From the NCBI GenBank assembly GCA_965246785.1, contig CBDFFM010000035.1, positions 52,598-116,597 on the forward strand: a stretch of 64,000 nucleotides of DNA. The letters are read 5' to 3'. The number at the start of each line of letters is the position of its first letter. Positions within the stretch are counted from its first letter, which is position 1. Of this stretch, positions 1 through 9,232 are shown piece after piece. The notes beneath the pieces were generated by a model. It was not told where the DNA came from, searched no databases, and saw nothing but the letters and a program-made list of their open reading frames with translations. The DNA is from UBA1952 sp965246785. GTDB taxonomy: Bacteria; Bacteroidota; Bacteroidia; Chitinophagales; Chitinophagaceae. Position numbers and translations under genes: made by a program.

Positions 1-1516
1 CGCCCATATAGTAAGACAGGTAGTTGTATATGTACGGATACTGGGAAGCACCGGAACTTACATCCAAGCTGTCATACTTGTTGAAGCGGTGAATCATCTT
101 CGGAGGCGTGGATGTATTCGGGTAGTTATACTGCGCATATATACCGTATCCACCATGCTTGATATTGCGATACTTGTTGCTTTCAATCGTAAAGACGGCA
201 TTGGACAGGTTATTATACTGGTAGTTGTAGCCCGCATAGCAGTAGCCGAGGCTTGTTCCGTTACGCGTTACATTGATAATCCGGTTGCCGCTTTCATTCA
301 GGTATTGTACTGAGTTAGCATAGGTGTATAGCAGATACATGTACGCTGCGGTAGAGTTTGCTCCTGTGCCGTAGTCAATATCGTGGATGTAGTTGTTATT
401 GATATTGAGGTTTAACGCATTCGCGAAGTAATCGTAGATAGCATACAGCGAGCTGCTGGTAGCCGTGCTTACATTACCGGTAATTTCATTGCCGTTGATG
501 TTATGCGTACAGCCTGCATCGGAGTGGCCGCTGCTTGTATAAAAACCGTAAATGGTACCTGTAGTCAGGCCGCAGCTGATATTAAAATAGTTATTCAGCA
601 CATTCAGCGTACCAACGCCGATGCCGCAGAAGTAATCATAAAGAGCGCCGTTGCCCGTCTGGCCCGCGCCGAAGTAGATTTTGTTGTTCTGTACCGTTAC
701 CACGCTGTCATACTGCGTTACCACGCCATACAGCGTGTTCGTCAGCGTGGTGCCGCCAATCGTAATGGTGTTGCCTGAAGCAGATGTGGTGCCGCCCACC
801 ACATTGGCCTTATCATAAGTGGCCGCAGCGGTAGCAGCACCGCTCAGGAAGAGGCCGCGGGATACGTTGGTAATCGTATTGCCTGTAAATAAGTTGAAGC
901 TGTTCGCATCCGCTGCGGTATAGCTCGCAGTGCTCGGCGCCGAGTTGGTCGGCGTAAGGTGCGCCACAAGGATACCCGTTGACGTGCCCACATACTTATT
1001 GAGCGAAATGCTGCAATTGTTGATGGTTACGTACTGGCAGCCGTCGTAAGGCGCGGAGCTGTTGCGCTTAGCCAGCACAAAGCCCCACTCATTGGCAGCC
1101 GTAGAGGTGCTGGTCGTTGTAGTGGAAACGTCCAGTAGATTCAGGCCGTTGATGGTTACGTAGTCCGTACCCAGCAGCCAGAAGATGGCATCCAGCGAGC
1201 CCACACCTGTTGCCCCGGTTACGGTATTTGCGTTACCGTTAATCACCAGCGGCTTGGTCGCGCTCAGCGATGCGTTCAGCGTCGCGCTGCCCAATTGATA
1301 GCCGCCCGTGGGCGCAGTCTGCGGGTTAGCGGCCGTAATGTTCACCGTAGCGCCGCCGGTGCCTACACCCTGGGTGTTAAGCGCGGTAACAACGGAGGCG
1401 AGGTCCGGATAGGTAGTGCTCGGCACCGTGATGGTGCCCGAGAGCTGCGCTCTGGAGGCTGTGCCGATACACAGCATAGTGAGGCACAGGCATAGAAAAC
1501 GGAAATGTGCTTTCAT
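1..1516 (-). CDS. Secreted beta-helix repeat protein (3' part outside window)
   Basis: The frame is open from an ATG at 1516 to the window edge, so 505 residues are visible and the C-terminus is missing. It begins with a signal peptide (MKAHFRFLCLCLTMLCIGTASRAQ, cleavage probably after SRA). The rest is rich in Asn, Thr, Gly and Tyr and has recurring strand-turn units such as 'YVTINGLNLLDVS', 'YVTINNCSISLN', 'GNTITNVSRGLFLSG', 'LNINNNYIHDID' and 'FTIESNKYRNIKHGG'. This pattern is typical of right-handed parallel beta-helices of the pectate-lyase/PbH1 type. Such proteins in Bacteroidota often end in a T9SS sorting domain, but that part cannot be seen here. No catalytic residues can be assigned, so an adhesin or a polysaccharide-active protein are both possible. 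Confidence 0.85.
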   Translation of the reverse strand, partial: MKAHFRFLCLCLTMLCIGTASRAQLSGTITVPSTTYPDLASVVTALNTQGVGTGGATVNITAANPQTAPTGGYQLGSATLNASLSATKPLVINGNANTVTGATGVGSLDAIFWLLGTDYVTINGLNLLDVSTTTTSTSTAANEWGFVLAKRNSSAPYDGCQYVTINNCSISLNKYVGTSTGILVAHLTPTNSAPSTASYTAADANSFNLFTGNTITNVSRGLFLSGAATAAATYDKANVVGGTTSASGNTITIGGTTLTNTLYGVVTQYDSVVTVQNNKIYFGAGQTGNGALYDYFCGIGVGTLNVLNNYFNISCGLTTGTIYGFYTSSGHSDAGCTHNINGNEITGNVSTATSSSLYAIYDYFANALNLNINNNYIHDIDYGTGANSTAAYMYLLYTYANSVQYLNESGNRIINVTRNGTSLGYCYAGYNYQYNNLSNAVFTIESNKYRNIKHGGYGIYAQYNYPNTSTPPKMIHRFNKYDSLDVSSGASQYPYIYNYLSYYMG

Positions 1517-1601
1517 AGATTTCAGTACAATAGTTTGAGCGGTTGGTTTGATGATACGGAGGCCGGCTCGGGCAAAAGACAATTCTTAGTAAAACGAAGG
1601 G

Positions 1602-1631
1602 CAAATTATACCGCCGCCTTCCCGAAACCAA
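1602..1631 (-). promoter_or_regulatory. Candidate Bacteroidota-type promoter for the beta-helix gene
   Basis: Read on the minus strand there is a TTGG at 1631-1628, then 18 bases, then TATAATTTGC at 1610-1601. This resembles the Bacteroidetes -33 TTTG / -7 TAnnTTTG promoter, with one extra base in the -7 box. It would leave a leader of about 80 bases before the ATG at 1516. Assigned by eye only. Confidence 0.3.
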
Positions 1632-1816
1632 GTTTGTCATGCTTTTTTTTACCAAAAAATTGAGCCTTTCTTAATTCTGTATTTAAGATGACAGATTTTA
1701 AGCGCGCGTTATAGCGCATTACCCAATAGGTCACTTAATGTCACTTGCATTTCGCAAAAAATCCCGGTCGCTAAGCGGAGACAAAACCTCAGCCCCGATC
1801 CTGACTATAATTCACC

Positions 1817-1985
1817 GACTTTGTCATTCCCGCAGGGAATCTTTGCTCGCATTGCATAAGCTCCTTGCGGCGGCTTTTGGCCGCGTTGATATTATCGGTA
1901 GTGTCTCAGTTTGAAAATTGCTCGCCCAATCTTGTCACCCTGAAAGGGTCTTGCGTGTAATTGCAAGACCCTTTCAGAAGCCTGC
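1817..1985. repeat. Family A interspersed palindromic repeats (two adjacent copies)
   Basis: Positions 1817-1850 carry a half element with the core TTTGTCATTCCCGCAGGGAA. Positions 1890-1985 carry a second copy that starts with GTGTCTCAGTTTGA and TGCTCGCCCAATC, then TTGTCACCCTGAAAGGG. This second copy contains a 15-bp-arm hairpin (1940-1954 pairing with 1963-1977). The same leader and core recur at 4.7, 15.9, 17.6, 21.7, 26.0 and 32.6 kb. The surrounding gap 1517-2373 holds no convincing gene. Confidence 0.75.
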
Positions 1986-2108
1986 CCTGAACTTGCTTTC
2001 CGCCGTTGTTGGTGTTATCACCAACAACGAACCCACATGCTTTAGTACACATGCTACAAATGGGCTTTCGCAGAAAGCCCGGCCGCTGAGCGTCGTACGC
2101 TAAAGCGT

Positions 2109-2164
2109 AGCCGAAGCGCCTACCGAGATGTTATGCGCACAGCTAAAGCATAGGCGCTTCGGCT
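2109..2164. repeat. 14-bp inverted repeat in gene-free region
   Basis: AGCCGAAGCGCCTA at 2109-2122 pairs perfectly with TAGGCGCTTCGGCT at 2151-2164 across a 28-base loop. Flanking stretches (2075-2100 and 2165-2190) contain similar CTTAATGCGTC/CGTACGCTAAAGCG motifs, so this is probably part of a larger repeat. No T-tract follows, so it is not an obvious intrinsic terminator. Confidence 0.5.
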
Positions 2165-2373
2165 CAGCGACCGGGACGCTTAATGCGTCCCATAAGTAGC
2201 ATTTATACTAAAGCATCCGCCCGCGCCTGAACGTTTTCGCCATCGTTGGGGCTACCACGTCATAAAAAAACCAGCGACGGGACACTTGCTCCCCACCTCC
2301 TTATGGTCTCCTTATGGTTTCCTCCCCATCTGGAGTATGACATACTCCCACTTCGCCGTACCAACGAGAGGCC

Positions 2374-2826
2374 CTATACTACCGCCGCCACCCGCAGCTC
2401 CCGCTCCCATTCACCCACATGCGCGATATGGATACGCAGGTGCGGCACACCCCGCAGCAGCTCCTGCGCCCGTTCCGGCCACTCCACAAAGCAAATCGCA
2501 GAGGAATCCGCCAGCGCATCCTCCATACCGGCATCCACCGCTTCATCGGCATCGCGCAGCCGGTACCAGTCCATGTGATAGATGACGCGCTCGCCACCGC
2601 CCGCTTCCGCGAAGCGGTACTCATTAATGAGCGCAAACGTGGGCGATGAGACGGCATCCCGCACGCCCAGCGCATCGCACAGCGCATGGATAAAGGTGGT
2701 CTTCCCCGCCCCCAGCGAGCCGCTGAACGTGAACACCCGTGCGCCCGCAGCCCAGTCCCACAGCCGGCGCGCGGCCTCGCCGACGTCATTCAATGCGTAC
2801 CTAAAAACGAGCGGTGCGGGGGCCAT
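2374..2826 (-). CDS. tsaE: tRNA threonylcarbamoyladenosine biosynthesis ATPase TsaE
   Basis: This 150-residue protein has the normal size for TsaE, the small P-loop ATPase that drives the TsaD/TsaB complex making t6A37 on ANN-decoding tRNAs. Visible landmarks are the Walker A loop GSLGAGKTT (residues 36-44), the SSPTF switch-like motif at 60-64, the HMDWYRL segment at 84-90 and the FVEWPERA motif at 113-120. The ATG at 2826 gives a start that matches the family. It is divergent from the membrane glycosyltransferase gene beginning at 2889. No other t6A gene lies nearby. Confidence 0.93.
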   Translation of the reverse strand: MAPAPLVFRYALNDVGEAARRLWDWAAGARVFTFSGSLGAGKTTFIHALCDALGVRDAVSSPTFALINEYRFAEAGGGERVIYHMDWYRLRDADEAVDAGMEDALADSSAICFVEWPERAQELLRGVPHLRIHIAHVGEWERELRVAAVV

Positions 2827-2888
2827 GCCGCGAAGGTATCGCGCAACGCTATCTTCGTCCCAAACCCCCGCCCGGCGGAAGCACCAAC

Positions 2889-4610
2889 GTGTATCAGCAC
2901 CCTACAACCGGACACTTGCCGCGCCGCTTACTGCTGCGGCGAGGCTTGTATTGGCTGGCGGCGTTGCCCTGCGCCGGCATCGCCATCGGCGCCATCGCCT
3001 ACTGCCGCACGTCCTACAGTGCGCTTTGCGCCTGGTACCTGCGCCTTAATCCCTGCATCTACAAGGCGGCAGACTGGCAGCGGGACTATTTTACGCCCGC
3101 CGTTAAAGTCGCCGGGAATGGGTATGCCGTCGGAGGCGCAGTCATTGCCCTCGCTGTCGCTGCATACTTCATCCGCCGCGCTTTCCGCTTGGAAGAGCGG
3201 GCCGCCGCGACGCCGGTACACATAGCGCGGCAAGACGTAATAGCGCTCGCACTCCTTTACGTCTTCAGCGCAGCCATCTGGCTCTGGGGCGCAGGCGCTC
3301 CGCCCTCCTACGATGAGGTCTTCTCCCTCATGGACTGCGCGCGCCTGCACCCGCTGCAAACGGCCTCCTACTACATGCGGCCCAACAACCACATCCTTTT
3401 CAACCTACTCAACGCCGCGCCCGCCCGCCTATTTGCCAATGGCGTCCTGACTGGCCGTATCATCTCCGGCCTGTCCGGCGCTACGCTTCTGGCGTTCCTC
3501 TACTTCTATCTGCGGCGGCTTACAGAGTCCCGCCTCATTGCTGCCGTATGCTGCGCCACCATGATGCTTCAGTTTGTGGTCTGGGCTTTTTCCGTACAGG
3601 CGCGCGGCTACGCCCTGCTCTTGCTCGCCAGTTGGGGCGCATTCATCTCTTTAGACCGCTACCTGCGGCAGGACGATAAGCGGGCGCTCGCGCTGCATGG
3701 CCTGTGCATCATAGCAGGCTGCTGGGCTGTGCCCGCCTTCATGTTTTGGGAGGCGGCACTACTGGGCTGGGCAGCGCTCCATTTTATACGTGAGCGGCGC
3801 GTCCGCTGGAAATTTGTGCGGATGCAGCTTCTTACCGGCGCGCTCCTTTATCTCGCATATCTGCCGGCGCTGCTCTTCACCGGCAGGCATTGGCTGAGCG
3901 GCAATGGCTATGTCGTATCCTTCGGCGACCCGCTGCCGGTCTTCCTGCTGGATGCCTGGCATGGATGGCGCGGCCTGATGCAGTATGCCTTTTCTAGCCT
4001 GCCGACGGAGGGGAGCAATACCGATTTACTGCTCCTCTTTCTGCCGGTGACGGTCTATCCGTTTGTCAGGCGCAGGAAAGGGGCGGCGCTGCTGCTGTTT
4101 TACTCCATCGCCTGCTGCGCCTTCTGGCTCGTAGAGCTGAAGCTGCGGCGCTTCCCGCCCTACCGCAGCCTTATTGCGCAGCAAAGCCTTACGCTGGCTG
4201 CAGCGCTGATGGCGGTATGGCTGCTGCTGGGCGAGGCATTTAAAGCTAAGCCTGCGCTGCGCAAAGGTGTCATGGTGCTGTGCTGTGCGGCCCTTAGCCT
4301 CTTTTTCATACGGTACAACCGCGATAATCTGGATACGGGAATGTATGGCTACAGCCTTCAAGGCGCCTGGAATAATTCCGCCGGCCTCATAGAACGCCTG
4401 CCGCCCGGCACAAGTCTTGCCACCTCCGCCGAAAGCTTTTACCCGCGCTACGTATGCCGGCTGCGCGGCATTCCCGCATCCGATTGCGCCGGAAGCGCGG
4501 CAACGATGTACCTGAAGCGCAACGACGACCCGACGCCGGCGGAGTATTCTCGTAAGCTCTTCAAGGTGGATATCAATGATGATTATGAGCTGTACCGCAT
4601 TGGTAAGTGA
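2889..4610 (+). CDS. GT-C type membrane glycosyltransferase (PMT/ArnT-like)
   Basis: A polytopic membrane protein of about 573 residues with roughly ten hydrophobic segments. Its first extracytoplasmic loop carries YDEVFSL, an acidic motif typical of GT-C enzymes. This is followed by PNNHILFNLLNAAPARL and VQARGYALLLL, which resemble the dolichyl-phosphate-mannose mannosyltransferase/ArnT superfamily (PMT_2). Family members move a sugar from a polyprenyl-phosphate donor to lipid or protein at the outer face of the inner membrane; the acceptor is unknown here. I chose the GTG at 2889 because the frame upstream (to 2814) runs over the tsaE start and encodes a Pro/Arg-rich stretch unlike a membrane protein N-terminus. 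The start is uncertain. Confidence 0.8.
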   Translation: MYQHPTTGHLPRRLLLRRGLYWLAALPCAGIAIGAIAYCRTSYSALCAWYLRLNPCIYKAADWQRDYFTPAVKVAGNGYAVGGAVIALAVAAYFIRRAFRLEERAAATPVHIARQDVIALALLYVFSAAIWLWGAGAPPSYDEVFSLMDCARLHPLQTASYYMRPNNHILFNLLNAAPARLFANGVLTGRIISGLSGATLLAFLYFYLRRLTESRLIAAVCCATMMLQFVVWAFSVQARGYALLLLASWGAFISLDRYLRQDDKRALALHGLCIIAGCWAVPAFMFWEAALLGWAALHFIRERRVRWKFVRMQLLTGALLYLAYLPALLFTGRHWLSGNGYVVSFGDPLPVFLLDAWHGWRGLMQYAFSSLPTEGSNTDLLLLFLPVTVYPFVRRRKGAALLLFYSIACCAFWLVELKLRRFPPYRSLIAQQSLTLAAALMAVWLLLGEAFKAKPALRKGVMVLCCAALSLFFIRYNRDNLDTGMYGYSLQGAWNNSAGLIERLPPGTSLATSAESFYPRYVCRLRGIPASDCAGSAATMYLKRNDDPTPAEYSRKLFKVDINDDYELYRIGK

Positions 4611-4644
4611 TGTTGTCCAGCATTGGATTTTTGATTGAGTTTCG

Positions 4645-4903
4645 CAGAGATGACCCAATCTAATAGCCTAGGATTTCAATCCACGAATGTTCGGAAGCTG
4701 GTGATGAAATGCTGCTCGCCCAAGCTTGTCATCCTGAACGAAACTTCGCGCAGCGTTGTGAGGTGAAGGAACTGTAAGCTTCTATGCCAGACAGCATACG
4801 GTTCCTTCCCTGCGTAATGCTTCGCAAAACTTCGTTCAGGATGACAATAGCTTAGATGGCCTTCAACATTCTCTTCCGAACACCTGTAGATTTCAATCCC
4901 TGG
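4645..4903. repeat. Composite palindromic repeat: family B halves flanking a family A element
   Basis: A family B copy (TAATAGCCTAGGATTTCAAT, 4661-4680) lies 50 bases after the glycosyltransferase stop. A family A copy follows at 4713-4846, with TGTCATCCTGAACG (4727-4740) pairing with CGTTCAGGATGACA (4833-4846). A second B half, GATTTCAATCCCTGG (4889-4903), contains the stop codon of the minus-strand peptidase gene. The outer parts are also inverted: ATGTTCGGAAG near 4688 and CTTCCGAACA near 4873. This looks like one element nested inside another. Confidence 0.7.
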
Positions 4904-6188
4904 GCGGTTGCAAGACCCCCACAAAATCCATCAGCAGCTTCATCACTTTATCCACATTAGTCAGCGCAAGCGAAGAGGGCCTGTCAAAGACATCGTGGTA
5001 ATACCCCGGTCCGCCATTGCTGTACAGGAAGAAGGCAGGCACGCCGGCTTCGCTAAAAGGATAATGGTCGCTGTTGGCCGCCTTCCCGCGGCTGCGGATT
5101 TGGGGTAGGTAGCCGCCCTTCTTATTCAGCGCTTCTAAGATAGAAAACTCGCGCGGATGCTCCGTAGCATTCACCACCGTCACGCCGTCCTGCGCATTGC
5201 CCATAATGTCCAGATTGATGAGGAAGCGCATCCGCTCCAGCGGCACCAGCGGGTGCGCCACATAGAACTTACTCCCGCGTAGGCCCGCTTCCTCCCCACT
5301 GAAGGCGATAAACAACATAGAATACTTCTGCGGATGCGCGGCGTAATACTTCGCCAGCTCCAGCATCATCGCCGTGCCAGAGGCATTGTCGCTCGCGCCG
5401 GGAAAGGTAGCATCCCAGCCCATGCGGCCGAGGTGGTCGTAGTGGGCGGTGAAGACGATAAAGGAATCCGGCTGGGCCGTGCCGCGCACCATCGCCATCA
5501 CATTGGCGCTCTTAGCCGCCGGCTGGAAGTCGCTGTGCAGGTCTATTGTCGCTTTACGCGGATGCTTCGGCAGGGCGCTGTCCTGCACGTAATAAACCGT
5601 CGCCGGCATTGTGGCCGTAGACACCGTCCAGGTCATCTTCCCGCTGAGCGGAATGATATATGCGCCGCGCGGCAGGGCTTCCGCGAGGCGATAAGGCCGG
5701 ATACCGAGCAGCCGCGCCAGCGAGTCGGTGCCCCGCAGCAGTGTGACGCGGTCGGGGCGGAAGCGGCTGCGCACTTTCAGCCATTCCGTAGAGTCGGCAA
5801 GGCTGCCTGCGTCAACGGTCGTAATTTTTTGCTTGCGCGCATGGTAGCTTTCGGAGGCGGCGTCAACGAGGTATTCCTCTCCGGGCAGCAAGACTTTCTT
5901 GCCCACTTGCAGGAAGACCGTGTCCGGGAAAGCAACAACCGGAAAGGTGTAATACTGGTAGAAGGAAGAATCCGGCGTAACAGGCTTCAGGCCTGCATCC
6001 CGGAACTTGCGCATGATGTGCTGTGCGGCGTGCTCTCTGCCCTTTTGCACATAGCCGCGTCCCGCCATGCCCGGCGCGCATAAGCTCGTAATCTCATGCT
6101 TTAAGGAACGTATATCCTGGCTGCTCGCAGGCACCGTGAGCGCACATACAAACAAGAAAAGGGCGCAGCAGAAGGAGCGGGGCTTCAT
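4893..6188 (-). CDS. Secreted M28 family zinc metallopeptidase
   Basis: Starts at the ATG at 6188, which gives a clean signal peptide (MKPRSFCCALFLFVCALTVPASSQ); an upstream in-frame start would add 11 residues. The C-terminal half carries the di-zinc M28 aminopeptidase ligands in order: TAHYDHLG (His249), GASDNASGT (Asp267), FSGEEAGLRGS (catalytic Glu299 and Glu300), NLDIMG (Asp327) and SDHYPFSEAGVP (His375). The N-terminal 200 residues are a pre-domain common in the family. It probably trims peptides in the periplasm or outside the cell. Its last residues (PRD) and stop codon lie inside a family B palindrome. It is divergent from the M16 protease gene, about 95 bases away. Confidence 0.9.
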   Translation of the reverse strand: MKPRSFCCALFLFVCALTVPASSQDIRSLKHEITSLCAPGMAGRGYVQKGREHAAQHIMRKFRDAGLKPVTPDSSFYQYYTFPVVAFPDTVFLQVGKKVLLPGEEYLVDAASESYHARKQKITTVDAGSLADSTEWLKVRSRFRPDRVTLLRGTDSLARLLGIRPYRLAEALPRGAYIIPLSGKMTWTVSTATMPATVYYVQDSALPKHPRKATIDLHSDFQPAAKSANVMAMVRGTAQPDSFIVFTAHYDHLGRMGWDATFPGASDNASGTAMMLELAKYYAAHPQKYSMLFIAFSGEEAGLRGSKFYVAHPLVPLERMRFLINLDIMGNAQDGVTVVNATEHPREFSILEALNKKGGYLPQIRSRGKAANSDHYPFSEAGVPAFFLYSNGGPGYYHDVFDRPSSLALTNVDKVMKLLMDFVGVLQPPRD

Positions 6189-6283
6189 AGCCGATAAAAT
6201 TACAACTGCGCCCCCGCGCACGGCCTCCTATTCTATATTCGCAAGACGCTTCATCTTTCTTGTATCTAAAACAACGCTGCCTT

Positions 6284-9217
6284 ATGCGCCTGCACACACG
6301 CCTCATTCTCCTCATCCTGCTCCTTGCAGCCCGCCCGCTTTCTGCCCAGACTTCTTATGAATGGAAGGACGGCACCGCCGCCGGCTACAAGTACCGCTAT
6401 GTGAGCAATGACCCGATGGCCGCACGCTTCTACACCCTGAAGAATGGCCTCAGCGTCATCCTTAGCCCGACCGACAAAGACCCGCGTATGCAGGTGTATA
6501 TCGCCACCAAAGCCGGAAGCAAGACTGACCCCGCCGACCATACAGGCCTCGCGCACTATCTGGAGCACATGCTCTTCAAAGGCACGCAGCATTACGGCTC
6601 CATGAGCTGGGCAAAGGAAAAGCCATTGCTGGATAAGATTGACGCACTCTACGAGTCCTACAATCACACGACCGACGTTGCGAAGCGCACAGCCATTTAC
6701 CACCAGATTGATTCCGTATCCGGCGCGGCTTCCAAGTACGCCATTGCCAATGAGTATGACAAGATGATGGGCGAGATGGGCGCGCAGGGCAGTAATGCCT
6801 TTACCTCTTTTGAGCAGACCGTCTATACAGAGGACGTGCCGGCCAACGCTATTGACAAGTTCCTGAAGGTGCAGGCCGACCGCTTCCGCGACCCGGTCTT
6901 TCGCATTTTCCATACAGAGCTGGAAGCAGTGTATGAGGAGAAGAACCGCGGCCTCGACAGCGACCCGCGCAAGGCCTATGAGGCGATGTACGCGAACCTT
7001 TTCCTCAACCACAATTACGGCCGGCAGACGACTATCGGCACAGTGGAGCACCTGAAGAATCCCTCGCTGCTGGAAATCCGCAAGTACTTCAACACCTACT
7101 ACGTGCCCAACAATATGGGCGTCATCATTTCCGGCGACTTCAATCCCGACGAGCTGATAAAGAAGGTGGATGCCGCCTTTGGCGATATGCAGTCTAAGCC
7201 CGTTCCTAAGTACACCTTCGCGCCGGAAGCGCCGATAACGAAGCCGGTTGTAAAAGACGTTGTAGGCCCCGAAGCGGAGTTTGTAAGCATCGGATACCGC
7301 CTGCCTGGCATTCACGACAAGGACGCGATGCTGGCCGACCTCGTAGGGCAGGTACTGGCCAATGGCCGCGCGGGTCTGATAGACCTTGACCTCGTAAAGA
7401 CGCAGAAGCTACTGCGCGCAAGTGCTTATGCTAATATCCTTGTGGATTACGGGATGTTGATGATGCAAGGCTATCCCACCCAAGGCCAGAGCATAGACGA
7501 GGTGCGTACACTGATGCTCGGCGAGGTGGCCAAGCTGCGTAAAGGCGAGTTTGATGATGCGCTGCTTACCTCTATCGTCAACAATGCCAAGAAGTACCTG
7601 ATGCAGGTGAATGAGAACTACGGCGCCCGCGCGCAGGTGCTGATGAATGCCTTCACAGGTGAGGACGACTGGCGCAACAATGTGGCGTATGCCGACATGC
7701 TTTCCAAGCTCACCAAGAAAGACATTATGGCCTTTGCCGGCAAATACCTCGGCGAGAACTACGTGGTCATTAATAAGCGCAAGGGCGAGGACAAGAGCAT
7801 CGTGAAGGTGGTGAAGCCGCCCATTACGCCGGTGGAGACGAACCGCGACACCCAGTCGCCCTTTGTGAAGGAAGTGGCCGCCATGCCCGTAGCGCCGCTG
7901 AAGCCGGTGTGGATTGACTACAACAAGGATATGCAGCGCAGCAAAGTAGGCCCGGCAGAAGTGCTGTATGTGCGCAATGTGGACAACGGCCTCTTCCGCA
8001 TGTACTACCGCTTTGCGCTCGGCACCTGGAACGACCGTAAGCTGGCCATCGCCGCCGCCTACCTGCCCTTCCTTGGCACCGACAAGATGAGCGCCGAGGA
8101 CATTTCCAAAGCATTCTACAAGCTGGCCTGCTCCTTCAATGTGAATGCCGGCAATGAGTTCACGACCGTAACCATAGAAGGCCTGAACGAAAACTTCGGC
8201 GAAGCCGTAGCGCTCTTTGAAAATCTCCTGGCGAACTGCAAACCCGACGAGGCTGCGCTCACCGCCCTGAAGGCGCGGCAGATGAAGGCCCGCGCCAACA
8301 ACAAGACCAACAAAGGCACTATCCTGCAAGGCCTCTCTTCTTACGCTAAGTACGGCCCTCAAAACCCCTTCAACAATGTGCTGAGCGACGCAGAACTGAA
8401 CGCCCTGACGGCAGATGAGCTGGTAAAGATGCTCCGCAAGCTGCCTGATTATTCCCATCGCATTCTCTACTACGGCCCCATGCCGCTGGAGGGCCTGACG
8501 GCATCCCTGAGCAAGCTGCACAAGCTGCCGGCAACCGTTAGTGCGCCGCCGCCGCAAAAGAGCTTCCCCTTCGCCGAGCAGAAGCGCAACCAGGTGCTCT
8601 TCACCGATTACGACATGGTGCAGAGCGAAGTCCGCTGGACGCGCAACATTCCCGGATATGACCCGGCCATGCAGGCGCAGATTGACCTGTTCAACAACTA
8701 CTTTGGTGGCGGCATGGGCGCGCTCGTATTCCAGACCATCCGGGAGAGCAAAGCGCTGGCCTACTCCACCAATGCCTGGTTCATGACGCCGGAGCGGAAG
8801 GAAGACCCTTATACACTCAGCGCCTACGTAGGCTCCCAAGCTGATAAGTTCAACGAGGCTGTAGGCGCAATGAACGACCTGCTGGGCGGCGAGCTGCCGT
8901 CCGTGGAGAACAACCTCGTTGCAGCCAAATCATCGCTGCGCAAGGATATTGAGACGGAGCGCATCACACAGGACGGCATCATCTTCAACTACCTCGCCGC
9001 CGAGCGCCGCGGGCTGAAGGAAGATCAGCGCCGGCAGATTTATGAGGCATCTTCTACCCTCGGCTATAACGACCTCAAGAGCTTCCACAGCAAGTACATC
9101 GCCGGCAAGCCCTGTACCTATTGCATCGTGGCTTCGGAGAAGAAGCTGCCGGAAGCAGATTTGAAGAAGTACGGGGAAGTGAAGAAGCTTAGTCTGGCGG
9201 AAGTGTTTGGGTATTAA
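6284..9217 (+). CDS. M16 family metallopeptidase (pitrilysin-like, two-domain)
   Basis: A 977-residue exported protease. The chosen ATG at 6284 gives a signal peptide (MRLHTRLILLILLLAARPLSAQ); a TTG 24 bases upstream is less likely. The inverted zinc motif HYLEH is at residues 91-95, inside GLAHYLEHMLFKGT. The third ligand is probably a Glu in the VYEEKNRG segment. The length and a second half with M16C-like features (FNNYFGGGMGALVFQTIRESKALAYS) show the full bilobed clamp of two M16 pairs. It cleaves peptides in the periplasm, like other bacterial pitrilysin homologues. It is followed within 16 bases by the HipA-like kinase gene, perhaps by chance. Confidence 0.93.
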   Translation: MRLHTRLILLILLLAARPLSAQTSYEWKDGTAAGYKYRYVSNDPMAARFYTLKNGLSVILSPTDKDPRMQVYIATKAGSKTDPADHTGLAHYLEHMLFKGTQHYGSMSWAKEKPLLDKIDALYESYNHTTDVAKRTAIYHQIDSVSGAASKYAIANEYDKMMGEMGAQGSNAFTSFEQTVYTEDVPANAIDKFLKVQADRFRDPVFRIFHTELEAVYEEKNRGLDSDPRKAYEAMYANLFLNHNYGRQTTIGTVEHLKNPSLLEIRKYFNTYYVPNNMGVIISGDFNPDELIKKVDAAFGDMQSKPVPKYTFAPEAPITKPVVKDVVGPEAEFVSIGYRLPGIHDKDAMLADLVGQVLANGRAGLIDLDLVKTQKLLRASAYANILVDYGMLMMQGYPTQGQSIDEVRTLMLGEVAKLRKGEFDDALLTSIVNNAKKYLMQVNENYGARAQVLMNAFTGEDDWRNNVAYADMLSKLTKKDIMAFAGKYLGENYVVINKRKGEDKSIVKVVKPPITPVETNRDTQSPFVKEVAAMPVAPLKPVWIDYNKDMQRSKVGPAEVLYVRNVDNGLFRMYYRFALGTWNDRKLAIAAAYLPFLGTDKMSAEDISKAFYKLACSFNVNAGNEFTTVTIEGLNENFGEAVALFENLLANCKPDEAALTALKARQMKARANNKTNKGTILQGLSSYAKYGPQNPFNNVLSDAELNALTADELVKMLRKLPDYSHRILYYGPMPLEGLTASLSKLHKLPATVSAPPPQKSFPFAEQKRNQVLFTDYDMVQSEVRWTRNIPGYDPAMQAQIDLFNNYFGGGMGALVFQTIRESKALAYSTNAWFMTPERKEDPYTLSAYVGSQADKFNEAVGAMNDLLGGELPSVENNLVAAKSSLRKDIETERITQDGIIFNYLAAERRGLKEDQRRQIYEASSTLGYNDLKSFHSKYIAGKPCTYCIVASEKKLPEADLKKYGEVKKLSLAEVFGY

Positions 9218-9232
9218 TCTCAGGTATTGCCG

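Noticed and set aside
2246..2650. Plus-strand open frames across tsaE
   Set aside because: They overlap tsaE, which has complete TsaE motifs; their translations are Pro/Arg/Ser-rich.
7409..8839. 476-codon open frame on the minus strand opposite the M16 peptidase
   Set aside because: It is a shadow of a confident gene and shows no family motifs.
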